Under the pieces are notes generated by a model. That model saw nothing but the letters and a program-made list of their open reading frames with translations. It was not told the DNA's origin and did not search any database. A stretch of 64,000 bases of DNA, taken from positions 2,618,032-2,682,031 of the forward strand of contig ML679960.1 in NCBI GenBank assembly GCA_007922225.1, given 5' to 3'. Numbering within the stretch: the first letter of the stretch is position 1; each line of letters begins with the position of its first letter. This DNA is from Emydura subglobosa (lineage: Eukaryota; Chordata; Testudines; Chelidae). Of this stretch, positions 1 to 11,499 are shown piece by piece. The translations under genes were made by a program, and so were the position numbers.

Positions 1-2
1 CT

Positions 3-290
3 GCTTGGAGCCATGCTGAGACCCTGGATCTCATTGCCATCTGGAGAGAAGCATCAGTGCAGGAAGCTCTTGAGGTGAGCCACGAGAATAAAGATCTTTT
101 TGTGAACATTGCAAAGTAGATGTCCAAGAGGGGCCAGCCTGGGATTCCAACCAGTGCTGGATAAAGAACAAACAATTTGAGGGCAAGAACATTGAGACAA
201 GTGAAAAAAGGAAGCACTCCAGCAGGCGACATGTGACTTGTCCTTTTTATGATAACCTGGACAAGCTACTACACAATTATAGAACAACTG
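3..290 (+). pseudogene. Myb/SANT-like DNA-binding protein remnant of Harbinger copy 1
   Basis: In the frame starting at base 3 the translation reads AWSHAETLDLIAIWREAS and continues through a helix-rich stretch to a Cys-Pro-Phe-Tyr-Asp type end near 235-270, the pattern of the Myb/SANT-like domain found in the accessory protein of Harbinger transposons. In that family this protein binds element DNA and helps bring the transposase into the nucleus. It is dead here: in-frame stops at 117-119 and 162-164, and the second half continues only after a frame change. The true start would lie upstream of the window. The best evidence for the identity is its position opposite the Harbinger transposase. 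Confidence 0.65.
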
Positions 291-499
291 TTCCAAGACA
301 TGGTGTGCAGCCTGCTGGCTGCAATCTTCCCATTTCCCCACTGAGGATGACTGATGGCAACACCCATCAGAGGATGAGCAGGTGGGTGCTGGAAAGGAGC
401 TGACCTCAGACCTGTGTGTTTGGATTGAAGTGTTTGGGAAGCTCCATTTTGGATAATAAGATTTGTGCACATCATTTTCTATTAATAAAATGACGGACT

Positions 500-785
500 T
501 TATATGAGCTTGTATTGTCCAGGAAAGAGCTGTGCAGTCCAGTACAAGATGTACGTTTCTGGGGGAAGTCTGGGATTGGGAATTTGCTAGTGTTGCTCTG
601 CAGTGCAATTAAAGGGTGGCTGGCCGTATCACTCTTGCAGTATAATTGGAAGTAATTTATATGCTGGAGGCTGTGAGAGAGCAGACCAGGAGTGATAGCT
701 CTCACAGCGAAGCAGTGTAAAAGGCACCCCAGGTTGGAGACCTGAGGGGACACAGCTGTTCTTCGGTCCAGATTGTACCCTGGGT
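500..785 (+). repeat. Unclassified dispersed repeat, copy 1
   Basis: About 286 bp that reappears in reverse complement at 15360-15631 with high similarity; both share an end reading CCCAGGGTACA on one strand and a GTACAAGCTCATAT-like block near the other end. No coding similarity recognised. An LTR fragment is possible but I see no paired copy or primer-binding site. Here it interrupts Harbinger copy 1. Confidence 0.7.
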
Positions 786-813
786 AATATCACACATACA
801 TTTTAACTGACCA

Positions 814-1155
814 TCATAGATTCATTCCTAGATTCCAGGGCCAGAAGGAAACATTGTGATCACCTAGGCTGACCTCCTGTATAACACAGGCCATAGAATG
901 TTGCAAAAATAATTCCTAGAGTGTGTTTTTTAGAAAATCATCCAATATTGATTTAATATTGTCAGCGATGCATTATCCACCATGAACCTTGGTAAATTGT
1001 TCCCATAGTTAATTACGTTCACTGTTAAAAATTTACATCTTAATTCCAGTCTAATTTGTCTAGCTTCAGTTTCCAACCATTGGATTGTGTTGCACTTTTC
1101 TCTGCTAGACAGAAGAGCCCATAATTTTAAGCTTCTCTTCCCCACCCCATTCTTT
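814..1155 (-). mobile_element. CR1 LINE 3' end
   Basis: Read on the minus strand, the segment ends in a block matching the CR1 3' terminus of turtles and birds (CAGGAGGTCAG followed by a tract resembling ATGAATCTATGA near 814-830). Upstream it covers the end of ORF2 and the 3' UTR, including an open stretch at 930-1145. It is 5'-truncated, as expected of LINE insertions made by target-primed reverse transcription. It lies inside Harbinger copy 1 and so is probably younger. Confidence 0.8.
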
Positions 1156-1547
1156 TTAGTTTTGCACTGTTTGCATTATTGCACTTTGTTTGGTTTGCAT
1201 TGTTGTTTAAAAGTTTAAAGCTTTGCTTTTTGTTTGTTAGTCCGAAGACTGTTTGGTAAATGTACTTTCAAATAAAGTATTGTTATTTATCCACTGGTTC
1301 AATTAAAACTTCATTTTGGGCTTTGTTACTGTAGTTTCATAATAAAAACTGTTTAAAATCAATTTTAGTCCATTATGACTCATCACTTCATCTAATACAA
1401 AATACTTTAAATGAAGCTAAAACAATTCATGTGGTTTTATGAAAGTATCTTGCCAACATCCCATGACCACTGCCCATTAACAGCACTGTACTGCTCACAG
1501 TCTGTCCTCTCTCTCAGATTAGCAGCTGGGTGTACAACTACAGGTGG

Positions 1548-2450
1548 TCAAGCATGAGACTCAAAGCATGAACAATAGGAATCCCTTACAATTTTCCCCT
1601 GGCAGTTGCATTCTCTATTGGATGACTGCTCGAAGCACTGAGTAAGTCTCTGCATCACAGCCTCCCACCCATTATTAAGGCTTTTCTCTTTGGTCTCACA
1701 AATATAGTGCAGAACAAAGCACATAACTATAATGGTTAGGACTTTTCCTGCTGCTTCCAAGTAATTCCATAAGCAACACCATCTGCCTTTCAAATGGCTA
1801 AATGCACACTTGACTACCATTCTGCAACTGTACAGGCAATAGCTGATAGTTAAATGTTCTTCTGCCAAGCAGCCTGTGTAAGGCTTCATTAATCAGGGCA
1901 TCAGAAGCTGGGTCTCCCAGAATAACCAGACCAACCTCTACACTATTGATATCCATAGAGATCCTGGGGACGGGCATTTCTCCATTAATTTAAATCGAAT
2001 TGCATTTCAAAAGATCCTCACATTGTGCACCTTCCAGACCACCCAGCATTTATGTCTGTAAATTTCCTGTAGAGATCAACCAGCCCTTGAAGTAGCCTGG
2101 AGAAGTACCCCTTTCTGTTAATAAATTCTGCATCCTTGCTGGTGTGGTGATAGGGGTTGGAGAGGAATGATAGGCATTCCATCAACTGTCCCTACACAGT
2201 CTGGAAACCCCATATGTGCAAAACCATTAATAATCTCCTGACCAGTTCCCAGATAGCTAGTACCTTATCAATAGCACAGCAGACCTACATGAGAATGGCC
2301 CTAACATTGATCTCTCCAAGCCAAACTGATTGGCTACAGACCAGTAACGTTCTGGGGTGGTCAACTTTCAGATGGCAATGGTGACCCAGTTCTCCATGGG
2401 TATGGAGCACCGCATATTGTTATTCTGTTTGCTGAAGTTCTGGGTTGAGC
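1548..2450 (-). pseudogene. HARBI1-like DDE transposase remnant (Harbinger copy 1)
   Basis: Minus-strand translation in three frames follows the order of a Harbinger transposase. First comes a helix-turn-helix block ending in SVANQFGLERS (about 2350-2310), then a GFP..GQLMEC-like block where the first acidic residue is expected, then an INRKGYFSRLLQGLVDLYRK block (about 2120-2050). A VILGD-like block follows near 1920-1900, then MKPYTGCLAEEHL (1889 downward), MVVKCAFSHLKGRW, and a CxLHxICE end. The family cuts and pastes DNA with an RNase H-fold nuclease. Only the last part (1548-1889) is open for more than 100 codons; the rest has stops and frameshifts, so no active enzyme is encoded. Confidence 0.8.
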
Positions 2451-3181
2451 TCTGCACAGATCTAAAAAATGTTATCCCTCCCAGTCCTGAAATTCTCTCG
2501 CCGTTGTTGGTCACCTCAGATCTACAGAATGATCCTGGCCTACAATGTCACACTGATTTGCCAAGCCCAGAAACAACACTAAGTGCTCCAGGAACCAGTT
2601 TTTTAGTTCCAACAGCTCAGCATCCATGTCCACATCCTGCTGCAGTAGCTTCGCAGAGTTTGCCTACTGATGGAGGAGCCTTTGAGGCTGCCACAGAATT
2701 TTCTCTTGCACAATCTGCTCAGTGGTGCAGTGGGCAAGGTCCAATGCCAATCACTGCCAGCTTTGAATGCTGCAATACAGCCTCTATATATCCATGCTTG
2801 CCAGCATAGCAGTGTGGTGAATGTTTGGGTCCATGCTGGCAGACAATTTGACATGGCGATAGTCCACCCATAAAGGAAGCATGGGGCCGAAGCAGCGGAA
2901 ACATGGGTTTAAAAAAGAACATGAACCCCCACTTGGCATCTGCTTAGCATGCCACCTTTCCCAACCAAAGCAATTCCATGCTGCACGCTGCTCAGCCATA
3001 AAGCAAAGGCCCACGGGCTTCCTGCTGAGAATGCTAGTCTCTCAGTTCGCTGCAAACTGCTGCCACGTGTTCACATGATGCCAACTGAAAATGGCAAAGG
3101 CGTCCCGTGTACACACTATTGGTATGCCTTGGGTATTGCGCGTGACCAGCCAGCCATCAAAAAGCTTTGCATTAAGCCCCT
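2451..3181 (-). other. 5' part of Harbinger copy 1 (transposase N-terminus and leader)
   Basis: Between the transposase core and the right terminal repeat. On the minus strand a block reading AIWKLTTPERYW-like, with one stop, marks the start of the conserved transposase region near 2390-2360, and further broken open stretches reach about 2950. I see no intact start codon context. The last 200 bases before 3181 hold no recognisable coding. Confidence 0.5.
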
Positions 3182-3195
3182 GTGTAGACCTACCC
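3182..3195. repeat. Right terminal inverted repeat of Harbinger copy 1
   Basis: GTGTAGACCTACCC, followed by TTT. It matches the MITE end GTGTAGACATACCC at 37729-37742 except at one base. The partner end is outside the window or lost. Confidence 0.6.
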
Positions 3196-4480
3196 TTTGT
3201 GTTCTTTACCTTAATACAATTTGAAGTATATAAGCTAAATGGCCCACAGGCACTTTTCATGTGCAGTAAGTCTCCAGCCAGGGAGTTAGTGCAGAGTAAC
3301 TAGTGCGCTTTGAAGTCACTCTGCAGCTGACGCCGCACTAACTTTCCCTTGTACCTAAGCCCTTAGTGTAAGTGTGTCACAATCTGTCTCTTAAATGGGC
3401 TCAAGAAATGGTGACCAGTAGGAGTTTGTCACCTCAGCCTTTCACTGTGCCTCCCGCATCTGCCTTTTGTGCATTGTCACTAAAACCACAAATGTAAGCT
3501 CTTTGAACGAGGTCTACTGTAATACAAATAAAGCAACATAAAGCTCCTCATAAAATGAAGTTATGCTTCTTGTTCTAGTAATCCCTGCTTTTTGTGAAGC
3601 CCAGTGCCTGGATGAAGTTTTTGTCCCACCTCAGGTGTCAAGGTATCACGCTAATGGACACAGTATGAGAAGTTTGACAGCTAGGCTGTTGCTGGGCCAG
3701 GCTTCTTAGTGCACAAAACACTTCAACTGTGTAAAATGAGTGAAGTTTGCAGGGGAGATCATTCAGACCATAGCGGCCCAGGGAACAAAAAATCCTTATT
3801 TTGGCAGTGTGGGTGTACTAGTTGCGCGATGCCACAGGGAGTGAGTTCCCCACCCCTTAGGGCAGCAGCATTCCATACCTAGTGCGAAAGCTTCACCCCT
3901 TACGAGGTTAACTGGGAGTTTTGACATAAACTTCAATGGAGTCAGCATTTTATCCCCTGGTGCTCAAAAGAACAATGGGTGGGGCTTCAGCTACCACCCA
4001 GGCTTGTATACAATGGTTCCAAGTGGGCATGAGCTTCTGCGGGAGCAAGGAAACCACCCTCCCATGCCACAAGGGTGATTTATGGCTCACAATAGAACAG
4101 CCTGAGATGCAGCATATATACAATAATGCATGAAGTTTTTTTTTTTTAAATGATGCATTACAATAATTCATGTACATGCTTCCATGAGGAAACACAGACA
4201 ATGTTAATAATGAGGCCAACTTTCTCTAATGGTCATGTCAGGCTCTGAAACACTGGTTTTTTTTGAGTGTGCTAGAAGCAATGTGTTTCTGGTATTATAA
4301 TGATGGAAAACGCTGAACCACAGCTGCCTGTAGTACTTTTCTGTGGCAGATAAAGGCTGATTATTTATGGTGTTTTCCTCAGCCTACTAGAGTTCAGATG
4401 TTTGGTTCCTGAATCTGCCAATAGCAAAAGCTGCCTTTGAAATCAGCCATTGACTTCAGTGCAGAAGGATGGTATTGAGC
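3196..4480. other. Non-coding stretch with small repeat fragments
   Basis: No gene seen. 3226-3365 contains a GC-richer block with repeated 'gttagtgc/gcactaac' words that could be a DNA-transposon fragment. About 3480-3540 ends in a SINE-type tail (AAGCTCTTTG... ACAAATAAAG). The rest is unassigned. Confidence 0.4.
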
Positions 4481-4765
4481 TTAGGGCACTAGCCCGGGAG
4501 CCCCAAATTAAATGCCTGGTTCTGCCATAGATTTAGTGTGTGACTTTGGGCAAGACAGTTACTTGCTCTGTGCTTCTCTTCCACCTCCATAAAATACAGA
4601 TAATTATTGTCTCTCAGCCCTTGTCTGTCTTGTCTACTTAATTTAGAAGGTCTTCAGGGCAGGTGCCAACTTACTATGCATCTGTACAGAGGGCTAGCAC
4701 CCTGGAACCCCCAATCACGGCTGGGTTTTCTAGTAGCTACCTTGTTACAAATAAATAATGAATAA
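4481..4765 (+). mobile_element. SINE with MIR-like body and LINE-type tail
   Basis: Contains the order expected for this SINE group: a tRNA-related region, the core block TGACTTTGGGCAAGACAGTT with CCATAAAATACAGATAAT, then a tail with CAGGGCAGGTGCC, a TGTACAGAGGGCTAGCACC block and a final ACAAATAAATAATGAATAAA tract. It is diverged, so it is an old copy. Same-family pieces occur at 14070, 28285, 38835 and 48590. Confidence 0.75.
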
Positions 4766-6378
4766 AATTATTTCAGTTGTAAATGGGTGTGAGGTCAGAA
4801 TGTGGCCATTAGTCGAACCTCCACCTATAATACAAGTATATTTTCAGATTAGTACTCAATAGCCCTAATATTCAGAATGGTCACATTATCAGGATCTGGG
4901 TTAGCAGCTTCATGCGTAAACCAAAATAATCCCTTTTTGCCTTTGCTGGGATGGTTAAAGTATTTTAAAATATAGTCTATACTTAGGCTTAGCAGAATTC
5001 AATTACAAAATTTCAAAAGATAATATCGATGTTTATTTTTAAGCTTTTTTATATTTATTGGCAAACTTTTACAGCTGAGGGAAATTATGGGAGCTGATTG
5101 GACAATAATTATTTAATGATAGTAAAGATTGAGATGCAAAAAATTAAAGCTTTATAACAAATAAAAACACAATTTATCAATATCACATGTCAAAATATAC
5201 AGAGTAACAATCCTTAAATCAAATTCTAAAGTTCTCAGGCAGCATTTTTTCTTCCTTTGTTTTCAGTGATCATCAGTGGAATTGTTTTTGGTCAGTTCGT
5301 GTTTGTATGGTGAAATTGACATTTACTGATAAAAATCTAGTCCTTCCAAGCTTACCTATATTGCATACATTTTGATTACAGAAAGCACATTTGTAGTTTC
5401 CGATGATGCAAACTACTCCCCTCTGCCCTTACAAAAATAGTGAGTCACAGTCAGAGGGCCAGAGAGAAGAGGCAAAGTTCAAAACGAGTTCACTGCATCA
5501 CTGAGTAGTGAACTGAATCTCACCCATGCATTCAGCATCACTACCTGTATACTGTGATCTGGGACGGGTGAAGGAGGTCATATCTGAAGCAAAAAACATC
5601 CAAGACAGAAAGCAGGAGTGCAAATACAAAGTTCGACAATAAAAGAACAAGAGGAAGCGGCATCATATCCTCCCCCACCATTAAACCTGCAGTATGTCAC
5701 CTCAGAATCCACAACCTCCATTAGCAGATAGTACAGACAAGAAAACCAACATGAAGCATCAGCTCTGAGGCCCAGTTACGTTTAATGGCAGTAGCTGGGA
5801 GGCTACAATCATGATAGGAGAGAGAAACCATGCATGTCAAAGCGTTTGAGTAACGCGCAAACCATCTAAGGTTTGGAAGTTGAGGTGGGATAAATTGTTT
5901 GTGATTATTCAAATCCTTTGTGAGGGCTCCTACCTGCTTCCCAACCAATCCTGCATTCTCTCTTTCCCAACTCCAGCCTTCATTTCCCCATACTACCTTT
6001 CCTCCACATTTTCATAGCACCGGTTTTCATTCTGATTGTTTCTATAGGAGTCCTATCAGTGAAAGGGGTGGCATTCCTGATGCTGAGTCTGTCAGGCTGC
6101 TTGTCACACACAGTCTTGGATGCCCTCCCAGCCAGCTGTGTTGGGTTACAATCCACTGTCCCAGTGTGTCACAGATACAATTAAGCTCCCCTTGCCAGCA
6201 ACTACTAGATGACAGTGAGGGAAAATCCAAGCCTCTGGATCCCCAGGTGTTTTCAGAGTATGAACAGAGCCCAGGCACTGTCCAGTTTTGGGGTCCCTAG
6301 GCACACTCTTTGAACATCCGACACTCAATCCGTGACTTCATGGTCCCTTACCTAGCCCTAGAACCAATGCAGACTCCT
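4766..6378. other. AT-rich non-coding stretch
   Basis: No coding pattern, RNA gene or clear repeat recognised. Open frames near 5920-6300 have no family resemblance and are probably chance. Confidence 0.5.
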
Positions 6379-6585
6379 CAGACTCCCCCTGTAGCTTAAA
6401 CACACCATCTCCCAGAAGCCCACTGAAGGTGTGAGCCTTCAGGATTACAGTTTAACTCTCTCAGGAGGCACATGGTAGTTGTGACATATAACACACAGAC
6501 ACCTTGTCCAGTGTACTACTATTGGTACACTTTTCTGAATCACATGAGAAATACAGATCTTTACAAAAACAATAAGCCGTACACA
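6379..6585. repeat. LTR-like repeat, direct copy A
   Basis: Shares with 7292-7480 the blocks CAGACTCCC, TAAACACACC, CTCTCCCAG, GTTTACAGTTTAACT, ACACACAGAC and an A-rich end, in the same order and orientation. The pair is 0.9 kb apart. This could be the two ends of a decayed LTR element or two independent insertions; no pol sequence is seen between them. Confidence 0.55.
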
Positions 6586-7291
6586 CATGGCCCCTCATTA
6601 TCGCTCGCCCTTACCCTGGGTGTCCATCTGTGTTCAGGTAGGCATGTCCCCCCTGGATGAACCATTTCCCTAGTTCATCCAGCTCCTGCAGCAACTTCCC
6701 TTATTTTAAGCTGGTTAGAAGTGGCCAGAGAGAGATCAAGTAGAGTAGCTTCTGCCCTTTATAACCTTCTAGTCTCCTGTGTCAGGTAATTCCCTGGTCG
6801 TCTTCAAGAAATGTCCACACAGTCCTACCAGATGTCTTATTTGCTAGGTGACCTCTTCCCTGAAAAGCTAGTTCTCCTGGATGGGAGCCAGTCTATTTAG
6901 AGTTATTCCATTTCAATGGGAGAGCACTTCAAGTAAGTAGCCCTCTTTTTTTTAGTCTCTTTGACACCTACCTTTGGAATTCCAGTCCAACATAGAGGCA
7001 AACGGACAATAAAAAGGCAAAATGCTGAACTCTCAAAGTGGAGTTTTCAGCTTGGTAAAGATACCTACAGGGAATTCATAATCTCATACAGAATTCAGAA
7101 ATTGTATAGATTTTGCAAATCCTCATAATTTGTGCTTTAAGCATCGCTTTAGTTCAGTAGGCTGCAAAACTATCTCTTCCCTTGGGCTGCCTGGCACATT
7201 TCCTGGAGACACACACACCCTTCACTAAAATGGGACCATGCAATCCAGCTAACCAGGCCCCACCATGATACATGATGACCCCCTACCCCCC
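6586..7291. other. Sequence between the two LTR-like copies
   Basis: No coding similarity found. If 6379-6585 and 7292-7480 are an LTR pair, this would be the remains of its internal region, but I cannot see gag or pol motifs. Confidence 0.35.
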
Positions 7292-7480
7292 CAGACTCCC
7301 TAATATTCTAAACACACCCTCTCCCAGTATTCTAACCATGTGGGCACACTGGGTTTACAGTTTAACTATTGTGGGGTACATGATAGTGGCACCAACACAC
7401 AGACTGTGCACATGCATCTAAACACAATTACTCTTTAACACAAGAATTACGCAAATTTAGACAAAATAATGAACATACCT
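7292..7480. repeat. LTR-like repeat, direct copy B
   Basis: Partner of 6379-6585 (same block order). Downstream to about 7680 there is further sequence without recognised identity. Confidence 0.55.
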
Positions 7481-7737
7481 GTATGCCTTTCCATTCTCAA
7501 GAGTCCTCAATGCTCAAAATCTAGAGAGTTCTTTGGGTTTAAGTTAAAATCCTGAGAGTCTAGGATCCTTCTTTCCCCTTGCCATCTTACACATAGTTTC
7601 TCAGCTAGAACAGGGAGTCTCCTCTCTTTTTCAAATAGTTAGTGAGACACTCTTTCTTTTCTAACCTCTATATAACAGGGTTAAAAAAATAACTACGTAA
7701 CTTCATAGAGGGTAAGTCCATCAATGACAATTAGCTA

Positions 7738-7905
7738 AGATGGGCAGGGATTGCTGTTTGCCAGAAGCTGGGAATGGGTGACGGGCTGGATCATTTGATG
7801 ATTACCTGCTCTGTTCATTCTTTCTGAAGCATCAGGCAGTGGCCACTGGCAGAAGACAGGATATTGGGTTAGATGGAGCATTGATCTGACCTAGTTCCTA
7901 AACAT
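7738..7905 (+). mobile_element. CR1-type LINE 3' end
   Basis: Contains TTTGCCAGAAGCTGGGAATG, then CAGGCAGTGGCCACTGGCAG, AGACAGGATATTGGGTTAGA and TGATCTGACC, the 3' UTR end of a CR1 subfamily common in turtles and birds. It stops near 7905 without a clear terminal repeat tract. Confidence 0.7.
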
Positions 7906-8844
7906 GCACACTGCTATTGCAAGCGGTAAGTAGTATAAACATGCCAGATAGAGATTGGATCCATGCTGTTCACACAGTTTTAGAAGCTTGAGGAATCAAA
8001 GTAGTGGAATTTCTGTGGTCTTGCAAGACATTTAGAAGACTGGAGTCTGGATGTAGTTATCATGTAAACTTCATCATTAGACAACAGATCCATGATCTAA
8101 TCTTATCACTGCAGAGCGACCAGAAGCAACGTGGACAATGAGTGGTGGTATGAGACTCAGTACATGATGCATGGTTGCTGAACCATTATTATCAGATAAC
8201 CTTGACATGTCTATACTGGAGCATATTTCAAGCTTCTCCTTGCATTGCTTAGGTTTAAAAGTTTTAAGTTTACACACACAAAACCAAGATCAAACTTCTG
8301 GTTTCCATGCCCAGGCTGAATATTGCTTTGCACTTCTGCTGATAAACACTCTGCTGCTGGATGTGAAGGTTATCCCTCCATGTCCAATCTGTTCCAAAGA
8401 ATTTTTGTTTAAAAGTAGAAGTAAGGTTTTTATTCCTGTAAATCTGTCAAAGGAAAACAGCTGAGTCAGAGTTCCACACCTCAAGAGAAAAGCGAGAAGA
8501 ATGGGGGTTTTTTTGGCCAGGAACTCAGCTAAATTTTTTAGATTAGGATTTACTAAACCTGCAGACTGTTGGAGATGCAAAATGAGCACCAGGTTGTGTC
8601 AAATGGAAGAGAGTACAAGTTCAAAAGGGGTCACAACAAAAATATCTTTTACATGGTGTTTGCTAATCGGCTAAGACTTTCCTGTCAAAATACCATGTAA
8701 TGATGTGAGCAGAAGATTAATTATTTATTCTTGAACCACTGGTGCATATGATTTTTAGTTTCTCTACTTAGAATACATTTGAAAAATGTCTTTATTTAAA
8801 AAAAGGAGGATAAATAAAAAAATATATCAGTAATTAAGTCAAGG
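7906..8844. other. Non-coding stretch upstream of the DIRS element
   Basis: Overlapping open frames on both strands at 8171-8589 show no family resemblance to anything I know. Otherwise AT-rich, with no recognised repeat up to the DIRS left end. Confidence 0.4.
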
Positions 8845-8877
8845 CTTCTTTTTCGAGTGCTTGCTCATGTCCATTCC
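8845..8877 (+). repeat. DIRS left inverted terminal repeat
   Basis: 33 bp ending in TTGCTCATGTCCATTCC; 30 of 33 bases pair with 13682-13714 in reverse complement. Confidence 0.8.
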
Positions 8878-8879
8878 GG

Positions 8880-9842
8880 TCACTGGGCTTCAAACCGTTT
8901 GCCTTCTGTGGGAAGGCTTTTCTGCTCAGCGACCCCCACGACAGCTGCCTGAAGTGTTTGGGGGAAGCCCACCGTAAGGATAAGTGTAAGATCTGCAAGG
9001 CTTTCAAACCAAGGACTCAAAAGAACAGAGAAAGCCGTTTGAAAGCCCTGCTTATGGAGGTAGCACTTCGCCCGGCCTCTGAGATGACCCACTCCATCTT
9101 GGTACCGAGTGTGGGGTCAGTACAGAGTGTGCCTTCAGCACTGAGCACAACTCGGCACCATGCCACTTCCCCAGTGCAGAAGAAGAAGAGGAAGCAGCGC
9201 GGGGAACACGGACACTCCCTCATGCCGTCGAAATGGGCGGGGTCGCGCATCGAGTCACACCGAGGTCAGCCCGTGGAGACCATCTCTCCAGAGCCAGCAT
9301 CTCCAGTCAGGGAGCCTCCCCTGATCCCTGGGAGGGGGGGAGCCCCTCTGGCCCTGCCAGCGCCATTGACACTGGAGGCCTTTCAGGCGGCAAGAGCCTT
9401 GTTGGCCTTGCCCATGCTGCCTCTGCATTGCCCTTCGCTGAGGGAGAAGGGGCTGGTGTTGCAGGGGAAACCCGTGTTGCGTCCCCCTAAGTGGCTGAGG
9501 AGATCCCCGCTACAGGGAGGAAGATCTCCCGCTGGACGGTCACCTAGGGTGGAGCAGCACCGCTCCCCCAGCAGTAGCTCCAGGTCAGGGTTGTTGGACC
9601 GACCTGCACTGACACGAGACGCGGAGTCTTCCTCCCGACGCCGACATCAATCCCTGGCACCAGGAGCAGCTCACGCCAGTAGACAGCACTGGTCGAGGTC
9701 GTCCGCTGGGTGCTGCTCCACAGACGGTTCTTGTTCCCGCTCCCCTGCACCGAAGAGTTTGCACACACCGAGGCAGCACAAAACCCGGACATCGGAGACG
9801 GACTCAGTACCGAGGAGTTCGCCTGTACTGAGATGGTGCTAA
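8880..9842 (+). pseudogene. DIRS gag-like protein, N-terminal part
   Basis: Open from 8880 to the stop at 9842; the first ATG in frame is at 8958, inside the conserved part, so the original start is lost or upstream. Near the N-terminus a Cys/His cluster (CGKAF..., then DSCLKCLGEAHRKDKCKIC) resembles the zinc-binding motif of DIRS gag proteins, followed by a basic stretch. The remainder is a long Ser/Arg/Pro-rich low-complexity region with SSRR and RSP runs, as often seen in nucleic-acid-binding capsid-like proteins. It probably packaged the element RNA. The family protein continues into 9843-11400, here in other frames. Confidence 0.72.
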
Positions 9843-10232
9843 ACCCGGTCACCAAAAGTTGATATGGAGCTAAGAGGCAAGCGGCGCCGAAAGTCGCTGG
9901 TACCGAGACGATGCTCCGGTACATCTAGCTCCTCGGAGTGCAACCACCTCACACCGAAACCGTTTGCAGCATCGAAGGCATCCCTCAGCATCATGGAGGT
10001 CAGCGGCATCGAGAGGGCGTTCTCCAGAGAGACAGAGTGTCCGTGACTCGGGACACTGCTCCTGCCCAGCTTGGCACCGCAGGGCAAGGGCCTCGGGCTC
10101 CGACGCTGCTTTGGGGTCCTCCCAGGGGGGGTCGTTGTCAGATAAGTCGCCGTCAACAAAAGGTGCCAGAGCCCCCAATGCAGGTAGCCCCTGGATGGCC
10201 TCAAGGGCAGTGGCCACCCCAATGGTTTCCAG

Positions 10233-11400
10233 GTGGGGCCGGGACCCCAAGCTGTTAAGTCCTCGGGGGTACAATCAATGCCTCCGGTAGCAGAGAAGGC
10301 CCATCACCTGCCCTCGGATGATGATTCGGACCCACAGGAGGGGATCTCTGTGGGCACCACTCGTGGACAGGAAGGGGCGCCATTTCAGGCTGCACTCTTT
10401 CAATCCTCCTCCTCGGTGGATCAAGCAGTCTCCCAAGACCACTCTGCGCCACTGGATGACTTCAGGGCACACCAAGAGCTGCTCAAAATGGTTGCCACCA
10501 ACTTGGGGCTGGAGGTGGAGGAACTAAAAGAGGCTACAGAAAATCTCTTCAATGTGCTGGTGGCGGCTGCCCCAGCTTGGGTAGCCCTCCCCGTCCATGA
10601 AGAGGTCCTCAAAATAGTAAAGGCCCTGTGGCAATCCCCTTCCTCGGTGGCCCCAATGTCTAAGGCGGCTGAGAAGAAATATTATGTCCCGGCCAAGGGG
10701 TTTGAGTATCTGTTTACCCACCCCTCCCCTGGGACCCTAGTGGTGGATGCTGCCAACCAGAGGGATAGATGGGGCAGCTGGGGTCCACTCCAGAAAACAA
10801 GGACAACAAGAAACTGGACTTGTTTGGGAGAAAAATGTATTCTACGGCAAGCCTCCTGTTTAGGATTGCGAACCAGAAGGCTCTCCTGGGCAGGTATAAT
10901 TTTAGCCTGTGGGACTTGCTAAGGGAGGCTTTGCTGAGGCCCTGCCCCAGGACCAGACCCTGGACTTTAATATGATCATGGAGGAGAATACCATGATAAC
11001 TAAAGCAGCATTCCAAGCATCTTTGGATGTGGCTGATTTGGCGGGCAGGGCTATAGCCTCCGCCATCTGCATGTGAAGGTGCTCATGGCTTCAATCCTCC
11101 AGGCTGGCCCAAGACGTTCAGCAGTCCATCCAGGACCTTCCCTTTGATGGGTTGGCCTTGTTTTTGGACCAGACTGATGCTAAGTTGCATGGTCTGAAGG
11201 ACTCGAGGGCCATGCTTTGCTCCCTGGGCCTGTACATGCCATGGTCTTCTAGGCATCAATCACATCCCCAGGCACAGCAACAGCAAAGATTCCAATCTCA
11301 GCTGTTCCCGTCCTACAGACAATGGGACAGAAATAGGGGGTCTAGGAGACATAATCTGTCCCCAAGCTCCTCCTCAGCCACCAACAAGGGCTCTCCAGGC
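10233..11400 (+). pseudogene. DIRS gag-like protein, C-terminal part
   Basis: Translation from 10263 gives an acidic Ser-rich lead, then a helical block (ELLKMVATNLGLEVEEL) and KKYYVPAKGFEYLFTHP, the conserved C-terminal region of DIRS gag-like proteins. A frameshift near 10770 moves the match to another frame (KLDLFGRKMYSTASLLFRIA), with a stop at 10973-10975. The last part (LFLDQTDAKLHGLKDSRA, about 11158-11211) is again in a new frame, followed by a Gln-rich stretch. At least three breaks make it non-functional. Confidence 0.7.
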
Positions 11401-11499
11401 TGTCGGGCAACCAAAGGAGGCATTTTTGATGGTACACCCAAAGGTGGCGCCCCCAACTGTTCTCCTGGATCCATCCCACCCCTTTTTGAACCACCTAGC

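Larger units (their letters stand above)
1..3195 (-). mobile_element. PIF/Harbinger DNA transposon, copy 1 (left end outside window)
   Basis: Two gene remnants typical of Harbinger elements lie in convergent order: a Myb/SANT-like ORF on + at the window start and a DDE transposase on - at 1548-2450. The right end at 3182-3195 reads GTGTAGACCTACCC, one base from the GGGTATGTCTACAC ends of MITEs elsewhere in this window. Between the genes sit an unclassified repeat (500-785) and a CR1 3' end (814-1155), which look like later insertions. The 1156-1547 stretch is AT-rich and probably holds the transposase 3' flank. The left terminus is not visible, so total length is unknown. Strand is given as that of the transposase. 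Confidence 0.75.

Noticed and set aside
54..608. 184-codon open frame on the minus strand
   Set aside because: It runs through the Myb-like remnant on the opposite strand and an interspersed repeat; no domain recognised.
9544..10274. Long minus-strand open frames opposite the DIRS gag
   Set aside because: They are shadows of the GC-rich, Ser/Arg-rich plus-strand coding sequence.
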